This document shows positions 1 through 12,032 of a stretch of 64,000 nucleotides of DNA, piece by piece (positions within the stretch are counted from its first letter, which is position 1; each line of letters starts with the position of its first letter). The translations under genes were made by a program, and so were the position numbers. Below the pieces are notes generated by a model. The model had not been told where the DNA came from and did no database searches. It saw only the letters and a list, made by a program, of their open reading frames with translations. The stretch comes from Siphonodentalium dalli (lineage: Eukaryota > Mollusca > Scaphopoda > Gadilida > Siphonodentaliidae): positions 13,371,814 through 13,435,813 of the forward strand of contig CP136063.1 of NCBI GenBank assembly GCA_032622095.1, in the 5' to 3' direction.

Positions 1-1339
1 CACCTACATGCAATTTTAGAGGACAGACTTTTGGAAGATGAAAACTTAAAAGTTCATTTTCATAGGAACTGCATTGCTCGATATACGTCACAAACCAACT
101 TGGATGTTGTAAGAAGGGACGCATCACCTGCTATACCTCCTAAGAGATCTCGCCGATCGGTTTCTGGATTCCAGTTCCAATTGCATTGTTTGTATTGTGG
201 ACAAGAGTGCATAGTTAATAAGGATAATAAAAAACCAGGAAGATGGCGCCCTGCATATATGTGTCGCTCGACTCACACAGAAGAGGGAAAGCCATATAGG
301 ATAGAGCTACTAGAAAAATGTGATGCTCGAGGGGATGTTTGGGGACAGGAGGTTCGTTGTAGGTGCGCTGAGTGACCTTCATGCAGTTGATGCGCGTTAT
401 CATAAGGATTGTATGACAAAATTTGTCCAGAACAGATGCATTACGCCAACTGAATATGAACACACAGTGACTGCTCATGTGGATACAGCTTTACAACATG
501 TCATCAATGTAGTCGCGAGCAACAAGAAACGTATTTGGAATTCTGTTGAACTGCACAACGAATATAAAGCCCACAACGGGTGTGTTTTGGCACGGCCACA
601 GTTGATCACTGAACTGAAACGTCACTTTTGTGACGAAATCCTTACACTGTCTGCTGTCGGTTATCCAAGTGTCTTAGCTTTCCATCAAAATACAGCAAAT
701 GTTTTGAGATTGGTAAAGGAAGAAAGTGGAGACGATTTTGAACCGCATATTGCAACAGTTGCTAAGCATGTGGTTGAGGAATGCAAAAACATTACCAGCA
801 ACAGATCGGAATACAATATTCATGTTGATAGGATATCCATTGAAGAATCTGTTTCCAGCACATTGATGACTTTCCTCGCTGCGATATCAACAAAGTTAGA
901 CAGATCGCTGCCTCCACTCCTTATTGGCAGTATTATCACAAGTATCGTCCTCAATCAAGCCACAGACCTCCAGGTAGCACTTGCGTGCTTTTACGTGATT
1001 CCAAGCTGATTGTTAATCATATGTATGAGTATCGTGTCACATGCAGTTACGACGAACTACGTCGATTCAAAAAATCAGCTGCTATGGCAGCATCATTGGA
1101 TACAGCGAAACAAGGAATAAATGACGCATCCAATGGTATGATCCAAATTATAGCCGATAATTTTGACTGTGATATCAGCTCTCCAAATGGGAAATCGTCG
1201 ATGCACTCACTTGCAATGATAATGACCCAGGCAGCTTGTGATGTTAGTATTGGTGATCGGACAATTCCTCGTTTGAAGAAAGATGACCTTCAAAATACGA
1301 CGATAGATGAACAAGCAATTGACGGATCTCAATTCAAAA
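1..1339 (+). pseudogene. Nuclease-like element gene, copy A, N-terminal part
   Basis: This is the 5' part of a large element-encoded protein whose true start lies upstream of the window; intact starts are seen at 40497 and 44746. The region reads in three overlapping frames (31-375, 320-1009, 985-1339). It is rich in Cys and His, with CLYCGQEC near 190-215 and a YHKDC motif near 398-412, which suggests a zinc-binding N-terminus. The frame changes come from an 8-nt deletion near 365 and a 1-nt deletion near 986, so this copy cannot make the full protein. The same family occurs in three further copies in the window. The N-terminal function is unknown and zinc binding is inferred from Cys/His spacing only. 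Confidence 0.8.
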
Positions 1340-2353
1340 CTAGAATGCACTCAGAGAGATGCCAACGTGCGCAAAAATGTAATAAACAATAGTTTAAAAA
1401 ATAATTTCACTGTATTTTACTTAATTTATTTAATTTAATTTAATGTTAGCAAAAAAAGACAATTACCATTTCTAATTTTATCACAGATAAAAGGCAAATT
1501 ACTATATTAATCATTTAAGTAATTAAAACCAATTCCATGTTGCCGAAATGATGAGACTTTAATATCGATTACATTTTTTTCAGCGGCATATTTTCATTTT
1601 CATTTTCCGATAGTCAAAGTTGACCAAAGGAGCAATTATAAGAAATAATTAGTACTATTTTTGTAAATATTGATAGCAGTCAATATGCAACAATACATAT
1701 CAATAATTAATCAATAATTAATCAATAACGATCATTGTATGTAATAATAAACTCTTAAAACCGTGTTTGTGTTAACAAATGCGTTTTGTTTTGTGTTACG
1801 TCATTCGTCGTATTTGACCCGGAACTCTGCTGAAGGTTAGGCTATTCAGCCTATTGCGTCGAATTACAAAATCGCGTTTTGAATGTCTCTCTTTTCTCGC
1901 ACGATAAAAAGAGGTCTTCGCACGAACCAAAAATGATAAAACTTCCCAATTATAAGTGAAAATACCCAAATGAAGGAGTCTATGTAGGTCCCGAAGGAGT
2001 CTATAGACTCTTTGATGTATATTTCTGATGGAGAAAATGTAGGTCGATCTATTTTTGTCATAACTCTGACGAATTTTGACCTGGGAGAAAAAACTCGAAA
2101 TCGAGGCCAACTACGAGCATGCCAGTTTTAAATATAGAAACAGGGAATCCTGACAAATGGCGATATCGGAGACAAACAAATAAACGAAAACAACACATAA
2201 AATAAACATAGCAAAAACGCGGCACAGTAAAAATGTCAGAACGCCACGAGGTTTTACGTCGTTTTTGGTGACGTCATGGAGTGTGACACCAACTTCCAAG
2301 CTACCAAGCTACGAATCTGTCTGATCGCCATACTGTTGCGCGAGCGCACGTAA
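1340..2353. mobile_element. 1-kb AT-rich insertion in copy A
   Basis: This 1014-bp block interrupts the element gene and is absent from the other arm, where the flanks join directly near 7655. It lies between host A and T with at most a 2-bp (AA/TT) ambiguity and no longer target duplication. On the minus strand it ends in CTAG followed by T, as Helitrons do, but it starts TTACG instead of TC and its terminal hairpin is weak. The plus-strand right end has the palindrome GCGCGAGCGC. No convincing gene is visible inside. Helitron-like is the best guess; class unresolved. Confidence 0.6.
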
Positions 2354-5165
2354 TTACTAAGAACCCTGTAATGAACAGTGTTCCCAAATCCACCGTTTCA
2401 GGTAAATTCAGCCACCACCAAGATGTTTCGCGGCGGGCAGGTGAAAACGATTTGTCTTTCTTTGAGGATGTGATTTACAAGGACAACTGCCCCGAATATA
2501 ATGGATACAATACCAATTTGTGTTGGGAACAGGGACAGTCTGCTAGACTAAAGACAAATATTGTCTATCTCCCGCTGATAGACAGACCACCAGCAGATTC
2601 ACAGACAATGATAGCTGCAATGACAAAAGCTCAAACTTTATCTCGATCAGCTGGACAAGCTTTTGTCACATTCACTGCAGACCAACAGTTATATCGTGTT
2701 GCCTTGCACGCTACTTGGGACAATCCTACCAAGTTCAATGACGTGTATCTGCGAATCGGGGGCATGCACCTTCTGATGAGTTACTGTGGTTCGATAGGTT
2801 CGTTGATGGCGGAAAGTGGTTTGGTGGAAATCCTCAGTGTGCAGTTTGGTGGAGTATTGAAAATGCTCACAGGAAAGAAATTTCCGCAAAATGTTCGTGC
2901 TATCATAATGATGGCTGAAGAAGTGTTGCGTTATGTATTTTGCAAATTCGAAATGGAATGCATGCATGACCTAGATACCACATTGGACAGATTGGCACTT
3001 CAAAGTAGAACATCTAAGCTGTGGATTGACTGTCTGTTGAGACCAGTGTTTCTTATGTTGAAATACATACGTGCTGAGCGTGAATCGTATTGGCCACTGC
3101 ATCTAGACTCGGTCAGTGATATGATTCCATTGTTTTTTGCAGCCGGTCATATCCACTATGCCAGATATGCCTTGTATTATTTACGTTCAATGGAAACATT
3201 GCCCGAAAATGTCGGCCAACACTTCGTGAAGGGCGAGCACACAATGCACCACAACACTGGAATTTTTAATGGAATTTGGACAGACATGGCCATCGAAACT
3301 ACATTTATGAGATATGGGCACGGACGTTGTGGAATAATTGGTATAACACTAAAGCCAGAGAGCATCAAAACCTGGGCATACAGCTTACACATATGCAATG
3401 GTCTGATAAAAGATTTAGAATCAATGCAAAATTGTGATGCGAATCAATCTCACACACACCACAAGGAAGAGTCGACGTCCAGAATTAAACTTGATGCTGT
3501 CGACAGGGAAGCTTTGCGAGCTAAATTGGAGATTTGTATTGATCCCCTTGAACCAAGTCAGCACCCCGATGGTCTTATCAATATCGATTCGGGCAAGATA
3601 GTTAGCGACAAAACTGTGAATGTTGACAATTCTAGAGCATTGGGTTTGAAGCAAATGCAAGAGTTTGAGAAGAGTTGGCCAGACGGATTCCACAATAAAA
3701 TATCCCGTGACGTGCATACAATGGCACAGTCCCGCAAGCATATAAAGATAGACGATGGGAAAATATTTTACCCCGAAATCATATATGCCAGAGCAATGGG
3801 CCTGCATGACAGCTCCCGTAGTGTATATATTAATGACACATTGTCTCACGAACTCGCTCCATATCCAGCTTCTATGTTCGAGCCAGATGGTCATCTAAGT
3901 CAAAACCCAACTTGAAGAATGCTCTTAGAGTTGATTATACACCTGATAATTCTGCAGAGCGCATGCCGATTGAAGCAACATTTCTGGATGGTTGCGCTAT
4001 TCTCTGGGTCATCCCCTGGCCATCACCTGGCACTGTTCAGGATTATTTAAATCGGTTTAGATTGTACATTCGTAACCACATGAAGACCACAGATGTATAC
4101 CTTGTATTTGATCGATACATTACAGGTAGCACGAATGGTTCTACGCGAATCGGACGAGACCAAGGTGCAAGTCGGATGCACACACTGAAGACAACTACCC
4201 GACTGCCATCCCAAAAGGTAATTCTTACTGTTACACATAACAAAGCACAGCTTGTTAATCTTATCTGCCAAGACCTTCAGAAACACGCTGACGATTGGAA
4301 GGAAACTCAACACAAATTGGTCATTACAGGAGAAGATCCAGTGCCTCTGGAAATACACAAATGTTTGATAGTTCGGCGAATTGACCTCAAGTCAACACAC
4401 GAAGAAGCCGATACAGTCATCATTAACCAGGTAGCAAATATTTCAACATCATGTTCACTCATACTAGCTGACGACACCGACATATTTATAATGCTTCTGC
4501 ATTTCGTGCACATGGGTGAGATTTCTGGACGTGTGCTGCTGGCTTCCCCAGCTAAAGGGCGGACTACGATCGACATAAACAAAACTTACCAGACGCATAG
4601 CAAAATTATTCCTGATCTGCTAGCGATGCACGGATTGACAGGGTGCGACACCGTTGCATCATACTTTGGTATTGGGAAGTGTTCGGCCCCTCAAAACTCT
4701 GCGCAGTGGAAAGCACCCTTTGAGTATGCTCGGGAATAGTCATATAAATATAAATGATGCAGTGGACGAAGTCTTGCCTTTCATTTTGACGTGTTATGGT
4801 ATCCCAACGTGTAAGAGCACAACAGAAGCAAGAATAAAAATGTGGTCGTTAAAAGTTGGACGGTCAATGGCGTGTGCTCCAAAATTGAACTCTTTACCCC
4901 CAACCACCGAAGCTTTCATTGAAAATATAAAGCGTGCTCACCTTCAAGTTGCTACTTGGCGATATGCATCAGACGAATCTCCGCCGGATATGGAGGCAAC
5001 AAATTTTGGTTGGTCTAAAGATGGCGACGAACTCGTTCCTACCACGGTTGTCGACAAGATACCAAAGGCCCCGGATAGCATACTGAAGCTGATACGGTGT
5101 TCGTGCACCAGCAATTCGCCTTGCTCGTCAAAGAGATGTGGGTGCTTTCGTGCTGGTTTGATGTG
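2354..5165 (+). pseudogene. Nuclease-like element gene, copy A, middle and C-terminal part
   Basis: This continues copy A after the insertion. The middle part reads to 3915, and a frame change near 3895-3912 leads into 3912-4739. That part has five acidic motifs in the order expected of FEN1/XPG-type PIN nucleases: DGCAILW (Asp at 3987), VFDRY (Asp at 4110), HEEAD (4401-4412), ADDTD (near 4468-4482) and GCDT (Asp at 4647) followed by FGIGK. A further shift near 4690 leads to 4654-5165, which ends in a tesmin/TSO1-like CXC segment (CSCTSNSPC, KRCGCFRAG, near 5098-5162) cut off at the palindrome turn. The family is a large, usually unnamed set of animal proteins with mobile-element behaviour. 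The nuclease assignment is my inference from motif order. It is broken by at least two frameshifts. Confidence 0.75.
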
Positions 5166-8100
5166 CATTTTTATTCTTGCTTCTGTTGTGCTCTTACACT
5201 TTGGGAGACCATAACACGTCAAAATGAAAGGCAAGACTTCGTCCACTACATCATTTATATTTATATGACTATTCCCGAGCATACTCAAAGGGTGCTTTCC
5301 ACTGCGCAGAGTTTTTAGGGCCGAACACTTCCCAATACCAAAGTATGATGCAACGGTGTCGCACCCTGTCAATCCGTGCATCGCTAGCAGATCAGGAATA
5401 ATTTTGCTATGCGTCTGGTAAGTTTTGTTTATGTCGATCGTAGTCCGCCCTTTAGCTGGGGAAGCCAGCAGCACACGTCCAGAAATCTCACCCATGTGCA
5501 CGAAATGCAGAAGCATTATAAATATGTCGGTGTCGTCAGCTAGGATGAGTGAACATGATGTTGAAATATTTGCTACCTGGTTAATGATGACCGTATCGGC
5601 TTCTTCGTGTGTTGACTTGAGGTCAATTCGCCGAACTATCAAACCTTTGTGTATTTCCAGAGGCACTGGATCTTCTCCTGTAATGACCAATTTGTGTTGA
5701 GTTTCCTTCCAATCGTCAGCGTGTTTCTGAAGGTCTTGGCAGATAAGATTAACAAGCTGTGCTTTGTTATGTGTAACAGTAAGAATTACCTTTTGGGATG
5801 GCAGTCGGGTAGTTGTCTTCAGTGTGTGCATCCGACTTGCACCTTGGTCTCGTCCGATTCGCGTAGAACCATTCGTGCTACCTGTAATGTATCGATCAAA
5901 TACAAGGTATACATCTGTGGTCTTCATGTGGTTACGAATGTACAATCTAAACCGATTTAAATAATCCTGAACAGTGCCAGGTGATGGCCAGGGGATGACC
6001 CAGAGAATAGCGCAACCATCCAGAAATGTTGCTTCAATCGGCATGCGCTCTGCAGAATTATCAGGTGTATAATCAACTCTAAGAGCATTCTTCAAGTTGG
6101 GTTTTGACTTAGATGACCATCTGGCTCGAACATAGAAGCTGGATATGGAGCGAGTTCGTGAGACAATGTGTCATTAATATATACACTACGGGAGCTGTCA
6201 TGCAGGCCCATTGCTCTGGCATATATGATTTCGGGGTAAAATATTTTCCCATCGTCTATCTTTATATGCTTGCGGGACTGTGCCATTGTATGCACGTCAC
6301 GGGATATTTTATTGTGGAATCCGTCTGGCCAACTCTTCTCAAACTCTTGCATTTGCTTCAAACCCAATGCTCTAGAATTGTCAACATTCACAGTTTTGTC
6401 GCTAACTATCTTGCCCGAATCGATATTGATAAGACCATCGGGGTGCTGACTTGGTTCAAGGGGATCAATACAAATCTCCAATTTAGCTCGCAAAGCTTCC
6501 CTGTCGACAGCATCAAGTTTAATTCTGGACGTCGACTCTTCCTTGTGGTGTGTGTGAGATTGATTCGCATCACAATTTTGCATTGATTCTAAATCTTTTA
6601 TCAGACCATTGCATATGTGTAAGCTGTATGCCCATGTTTTGATGCTCTCTGGCTTTAGTGTTATACCAATTATTCCACAACGTCCGTGCCCATATCTCAT
6701 AAATGTAGTTTCGATGGCCATGTCTGTCCAAATTCCATTAAAAATTCCAGTGTTGTGGTGCATTGTGTGCTCGCCCTTCACAAAGTGTTGGCCGACATTT
6801 TCGGGCAATGTTTCCATTGAACGTAAATAATACAAGGCATATCTGGCATAGTGGATATGACCGGCTGCAAAAAACAATGGAATCATATCACTGACCGAGT
6901 CTAGATGTAGTGGCCAATACGATTCACGCTCAGCACGTATGTATTTCAACATAAGAAACACTGGTCTCAACAGACAGTCAATCCACAGCTTAGATGTTCT
7001 ACTTTGAAGTGCCAATCTGTCCAATGTGGTATCTAGGTCATGCATGCATTCCATTTCGAATTTGCAAAATACATAACGCAACACTTCTTCAGCCAACATT
7101 ATGATAGCACGAACATTTTGCGGAAATTTCTTTCCTGTGAGCATTTTCAATACTCCACCAAACTGCACACTGAGGATTTCCACCAAACCACTTTCCGCCA
7201 TCAACGAACCTATCGAACCACAGTAACTCATCAGAAGGTGCATGCCCCCGATTCGCAGATACACGTCATTGAACTTGGTAGGATTGTCCCAAGTAGCGTG
7301 CAAGGCAACACGATATAACTGTTGGTCTGCAGTGAATGTGACAAAAGCTTGTCCAGCTGATCGAGATAAAGTTTGAGCTTTTGTCATTGCAGCTATCATT
7401 GTCAGTGAATCTGCTGGTGGTCTGTCTATCAGCGGGAGATAGACAATATTTGTCTTTAGTCTAGCAGACTGTCCCTGTTCCCAACACAAATTGGTATTGT
7501 ATCCATTATATTCGGGGCAGTTGTCCTTGTAAATCACATCCTCAAAGAAAGACAAATCGTTTTCACCTGCCCGCCGCGAAACATCTTGGTGGTGGCTGAA
7601 TTTACCTGAAACGGTGGATTTGGGAACACTGTTCATTACAGGGTTCTTAGTAATTTTGAATTGAGATCCGTCAATTGCTTGTTCATCTATCGTCGTATTT
7701 GGAAGGTCATCTTTCTTCAAACGAGGAATTGTCCGATCACCAATACTAACATCACAAGCTGCCTGGGTCATTATCATTGCAAGTGAGTGCATCGACGATT
7801 TCCCATTTGGAGAGCTGATATCACAGTCAAAATTATCGGCTATAATTTGGATCATACCATTGGATGCGTCATTTATTCCTTGTTTCGCTGTATCCAATGA
7901 TGCTGCCATAGCAGCTGATTTTTTGAATCGACGTAGTTCGTCGTAACTGCATGTGACACGATACTCATACATATGATTAACAATCAGCTTGGAATCACGT
8001 AAAAGCACGCAAGTGCTACCTGTAGGTCTGTGGCTTGATTGAGGACGATACTTGTGATAATACTGCCAATAAGGAGTGGAGGCAGCGATCTGTCTAACTT

Positions 8101-9118
8101 TGTTGATATCGCAGCGACGAAAGTCATCAATGTGCTGGAAACAGATTCTTCAATGGATATCCTATCAACATGAATATTGTATTCCGATCTGTTGCTGGTA
8201 ATGATTTTGCATTCCTCAACCACATGCTTAGAAACTGTTGCAATATGCGGTTCAAAATCGTCTCCACTTTCTTCCTTTACCTATCTCAAAACATTTGCTG
8301 TATTTTGATGGAAAGCTAAGACACTTGGATAACCGACAGCAGACAGTGTAAGGATTTCGTCACAAAAGTGACGTTTCAGTTCAGTGATCAACTGTGGCCG
8401 TGCCAAAACACACCCGTTGTGGGCTTTATATTCGTTGTGCAGTTCAACAGAATTCCAAATACGTTTCTTGTTGCTCGCGACTACATTGATGACATGTTGT
8501 AAAGCTGTATCCACATGAGCAGCAGTCACTGTGTGTTCATATTCAGTTGGCGTAATGCATCTGTTCTGGACAAATTTTGTCATACAATCCTTATGATAAC
8601 GCGCATCAACTGCATGAAGGTCACTCAGCGCACCTACAACGAACCTCCTGTCCCCAAACATCCCCTCGAGCATCACATTTTTCTAGTAGCTCTATCCTAT
8701 ATGGCTTTCCCTCTTCTGTGTGAGTCGAGCGACACATATATGCAGGGCGCCATCTTCCTGGTTTTTTATTATCCTTATTAACTATGCACTCTTGTCCACA
8801 ATACAAACAATGCAATTGGAACTGGAATCCAGAAACCGATCGGCGAGATCTCTTAGGAGGTATAGCAGGTGATGCGTCCCTTCTTACAACATCCAAGTTG
8901 GTTTTTGACGTATATCGAGCAATGCAGTTCCTATGAAAATGAACTTTTAAGTTTTCATCTTCCAAAAGTCTGTCCTCTAAAATTGCATGTAGGTGATCGT
9001 CATAAACTTTACTTGCATTAATAATAGTCAGAATCCTACTTATATTTGCATTAACCGAACATAGGTCAGTCGAAATACACCTGTCGCCTTACCGAAATTT
9101 AAAAATGCACTCTTCCGT
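5166..9118 (-). pseudogene. Nuclease-like element gene, copy B (right arm)
   Basis: This is the inverted partner of copy A. Reading on the minus strand from 9118, the normal start codon is present but codon 11 is TAA, so it is a pseudogene from the outset. Open segments follow at 8965-8621, 8676-8281, 8223-7984, 8008-6092 and 6095 to about 5166. It lacks the 1-kb insertion, so 8008-6092 (638 aa) shows the uninterrupted middle of the protein. All five acidic motifs are readable on the minus strand between 6095 and 5300. The gene is truncated at the fold, before the CXC segment. The reading frame that continues past 5166 to 4944 is an artefact of the fold. Confidence 0.8.
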
Positions 9119-9784
9119 CATAGTTCATCTGACATGAGTCTGAAACTGAAAGGAAAGACATTAATTTATATACAAACTCCGAAATATATATATCAATCAA
9201 TTAGTAATTCAGTCATCAACCAAGAGTATAATATGTGACACGAATGTGATTGCCGAGAAAAATCTCACCTGAAACAACTTAATCGCATTCAAAACAATTG
9301 TGACATATACAATAACATAATGATGTGTTAATGACATAACACTCCATAGTTTAATATACATGGGCAACCACATGCAAAATAACCAATTGAGCCACATCAT
9401 TGCAGCTCCAAACTCAGTTATTTTAGCATATCGTTATATATTTTTTATATTTTCACATATTTGGCGGCCATTTTGGAAGCCATTCTTTATTCGTGACACC
9501 GACATTCCATATTGGCACTCAGGTAATATATTAGGTTATGTTTAGGGACCAAATAGCAACCGTATTGTTATTTGGAAAGAAAATATCAGCTTCAAACTAA
9601 AACTAGCATATTTTGGCAGCCATCTTGGACGCCATCTTGAATTTCTCAAATTGCTCAATGGTGAGGGGTCCACATCACCCTAGAAAACGTTACAGAGACC
9701 ATCCCCATGAATAATCAGCAAAGAAACAAACTATAACAGAGAAATTTGGGTCAGGCCAAAATTCGACACTTGGCCGCTGGACTA
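5166..9784 (-). mobile_element. Element copy B with its outer terminus
   Basis: Homology to the copies at 39834-42239 and 43006-45409 runs to 9784 and then stops, in sequence that reads AGTCCAGCGGCCAAGTG from the outside inwards. That shared end is the likely element terminus. Between it and the gene start (9119-9784) there is no gene, only AT-rich leader with paired GGCCAA/TTGGCC motifs near the tip. The opposite terminus is not seen in any copy because every copy is cut at a palindrome fold. Confidence 0.65.
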
Positions 9785-9810
9785 GATTGCTAAACAACAA
9801 GTATTCAAAC

Positions 9811-10044
9811 ATGGACTTGCTGCAGTCGAAGATATCATTCATCGTGGTAAAAGTCCGAAAGAAGCAAGGTAAAGAAGCATTGAAATCTTTTGGAAGGGAA
9901 ACAATAAACAAAATATCAACACCAAAATGCATAAATAGATCATCGCAACCTTTGAAAAATCATTCTTCTCACAAACGAATTAGACGTAAGTCCATTAGAA
10001 CACCCGTAAAGAAATCGAAACGATATCTCGATATATTTGATTAA
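9811..10044 (+). CDS. Small basic protein of Polinton-like remnant
   Basis: This ORF of about 77 aa was started at the ATG at 9811; an in-frame non-ATG extension to 9787 is possible. It is strongly basic, with clustered Lys/Arg in its second half (KRIRRKSIRTPVKKSKR) and a short hydrophobic C-terminus (YLDIF). It ends a few bases before the capsid remnant. Small basic proteins commonly sit beside capsid genes in this element class and may bind DNA, but there is no specific family match I can name. It appears intact, and expression is unknown. Confidence 0.45.
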   Translation: MDLLQSKISFIVVKVRKKQGKEALKSFGRETINKISTPKCINRSSQPLKNHSSHKRIRRKSIRTPVKKSKRYLDIFD

Positions 10045-10046
10045 TC

Positions 10047-11345
10047 ATGATGATGCAAAATGGATCATGTGAATGCAGCAAGTCCGAGATAGATGCTTCT
10101 GATGTTGCGCCAACAATGACAACGATGTTGGAATCACAATGGATAGAACATCACCCGATTAGCTCTTTGAATAATTCTGAACCGATAGAATTTGTAATTC
10201 CACCTCAAACTGAAAATGGACAGATGTGAATCAATCATATTTGTACCTGAAATTCAAAACTACAAAGCAAATGGAACAAACTTGGTTGATGCTACTGAAA
10301 TTGCGCCTGTTAACATCTTTTTGCATAGCATGTTCAGTGGTATCGATATTTACCTAAATAACAAACGTGTAACAGCGAGCGGAGATACATATCCTTATCG
10401 AGCCTACATGAAAAATATCTTGGCTTATTCTGCTGAATGTAAAGAGAATCAACTTGCCGCACTAGAAATGTGGTATCCCGACACCGCTAAACGGTTCACC
10501 GAAAACACTAAAGCTGGTCGTAATGATGGATAGAAATCTCGCCAAACAATCATAGCAGGTACCAAAACAGTAGAATTGTGTGGTCGTTTACACACAGATA
10601 TATTTCTACAAGAAAAATACTTACCAAATGGAATTGAGATAATAATTCGTCTCAATAGAGCGAATCAAAAATTCTCTTTAATTGGTCAAGACGAGGGAAA
10701 ATTAGTGTTTGAAACGGCAGTTTTCAATGTTCGTACAATTACGCTAATGCCAGTAGTAGCAAATAACTTGAACCAAACAATAATACAAAGAAATATGAAA
10801 ATACCGATTAGAAGAGTTGAAGTGAAAACATTCACTATTGGTAAAGGGCTTAGATCAAAATTGAAGATCACCTTTTTCAAGGAAAATTGCCAAAGAGACT
10901 TTTCATAGGCTTGGTATGAAACCAAGATATGAATGGCGATATTGAAACGAACCCATTCCATTTCCAACACTTCAATCTGAAAAAGCTTGAAGTTAGTCAG
11001 GACGGACACACCATCCATAACCGACCATTTGAACCAAACTGTGCATCAGAACAGTGCCTAAGATCTTATTTATCACTGTATCAGTCTTCGGGTATATTTG
11101 GACAGAACAAATCCTTTGGTTTGAATCTCGAAAAATACATGAATGGTTATTGTTTCTGGGGTTACGACCTCACACCTGACCAAGGAGCAGAGGAAGGACA
11201 TTTGCATCCAATAAAAACCGGTAACATAAGGATAGAGCTTCAGTTTGCAATAGCTCTAGCTTCAGTGATCAACGTGATAGTTTATGCTGAGTTCGACAAT
11301 CAAATTGAAATCAACAGTTTGCGAGAAATAATAACAGATTATTAA
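10047..11345 (+). pseudogene. Polinton-type major capsid protein, broken
   Basis: The sequence resembles the major capsid family of Polintons (often listed as F54H12.2-like in animal genomes). Segment 10047-10229 has the N-terminal PISSL and PIEFVIP motifs. Segment 10216-10533 has APVNIFLHSMFSGIDIYL and YPYRAYM. Segment 10576-10908 has the VELCGRLHTDIF stretch, and 10929-11345 has the C-terminal GYDLTPDQ and INVIVYAEFDNQIEI stretch. There are breaks near 10216-10229 (frame change), 10531 (stop) and 10906-10929 (frame change and stop). The four parts together are about the expected family length. It is annotated as a decayed copy and cannot encode a full capsid protein. Confidence 0.8.
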
Positions 11346-11349
11346 AACG

Positions 11350-11783
11350 CATGGATGGACTGCATTTGGAGGAAAATTTGAGACTGGAAGTTGGAGGACT
11401 CGATTTCATTCCATTTGTTTCTATCCTTGACAAAGTTCGGAAAACTTTCGAGAGATGTTTCGTTCATGAAATACAAAATCAAATTTCAAAAGAAGTGACA
11501 CTCAATTGATCATCCAAGTCAGACACGACATTTACTTTGTCTTTGGATGCCACCTATACAATGGGTAGATATGTTCATTGATATAGCACTACTTAAATTG
11601 AACATCTATCGAGTTATAGAACAATGGTATTCAGAAATAGAATCATTTACACCACAAGAGAAATTTGAGGCATTCAAACTTTGGAAAGATATAAAGGAAG
11701 TTGTTCGTGCAATCTGTAATCAATTTAATTCGGTTTTTGTTGACTTGTGGTGTGAACAAATAAAACAAATACTACGAAGATGA
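11350..11783 (+). pseudogene. Unrecognised ORF between capsid and protease
   Basis: A short reading frame follows the capsid remnant and breaks near 11507. A second frame, 11547-11783, encodes 78 aa with amphipathic helical character (WVDMFIDIALLKLNIYRVIE) and no motif I recognise. Its end overlaps the start of the protease frame by the four bases ATGA (11780-11783). Position suggests a minor capsid or accessory gene of the Polinton remnant, but sequence alone does not support a name. Confidence 0.35.
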
Positions 11784-12032
11784 ACACTAGCGAACTTCAG
11801 CATATACTAGACAAATCATCCTACCTCTGTTCATTGTATGGTGTAGTGTGTGCAAAAGATCAGTTACCACACGAGAAACCCCATCAGGTAAAAGCATACA
11901 TAGTAAATACACATACGTCAGAAAAGCCAGGAGAACACTGGGTTCCAATTTTCTTCAATGTGAACATTGCAACATATTTCGATTCGTTTGGGATACCAGT
12001 TATTGATAAATATATCAAATCACTAGAAGGTG
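11780..12032 (+). pseudogene. Adenovirus-type maturation protease, N-terminal half
   Basis: This begins MNTSELQHIL and carries the GEHWVPIFF segment with the catalytic-type His, then YFDSFG, as in Polinton/adenovirus-type cysteine proteases (ULP1 fold), which process capsid proteins. The frame runs into repeat DNA at about 12033. The second half is found at 13146-13439, so the gene has been split by a repeat insertion of about 1.1 kb. The reading frame that continues to 12226 is repeat sequence and not protease. Confidence 0.7.

Larger units (their letters stand above)
1..8996. repeat. Palindrome 1 (inverted duplication)
   Basis: Bases 1-4842 reappear inverted at 5166-8996, and the left arm runs off the window start. 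The unpaired centre is 4843-5165 (323 bp). Both arms carry the same element gene. Three gene-disrupting changes are common to both arms and absent from the copies near 40-45 kb: an 8-nt loss near 365 and 8630, a 1-nt loss near 986 and 8010, and a shortened segment near 1123 and 7870. The left arm alone carries a 1-kb insertion at 1340-2353. Confidence 0.93.

Noticed and set aside
4944-6095. Apparent 383-aa minus-strand protein crossing the palindrome 1 centre
   Set aside because: The C-terminal part is the fold read through in a foreign frame; only the part upstream of 5166 is real gene remnant.
1-9784. Palindromes as simple missed-adaptor or fold-back read artefacts
   Set aside because: Arms of one molecule would be identical; here they differ by substitutions and by large insertions with target duplications. 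A haplotype-joining artefact is not fully excluded, though the sharp outer borders of palindrome 2 argue against it.
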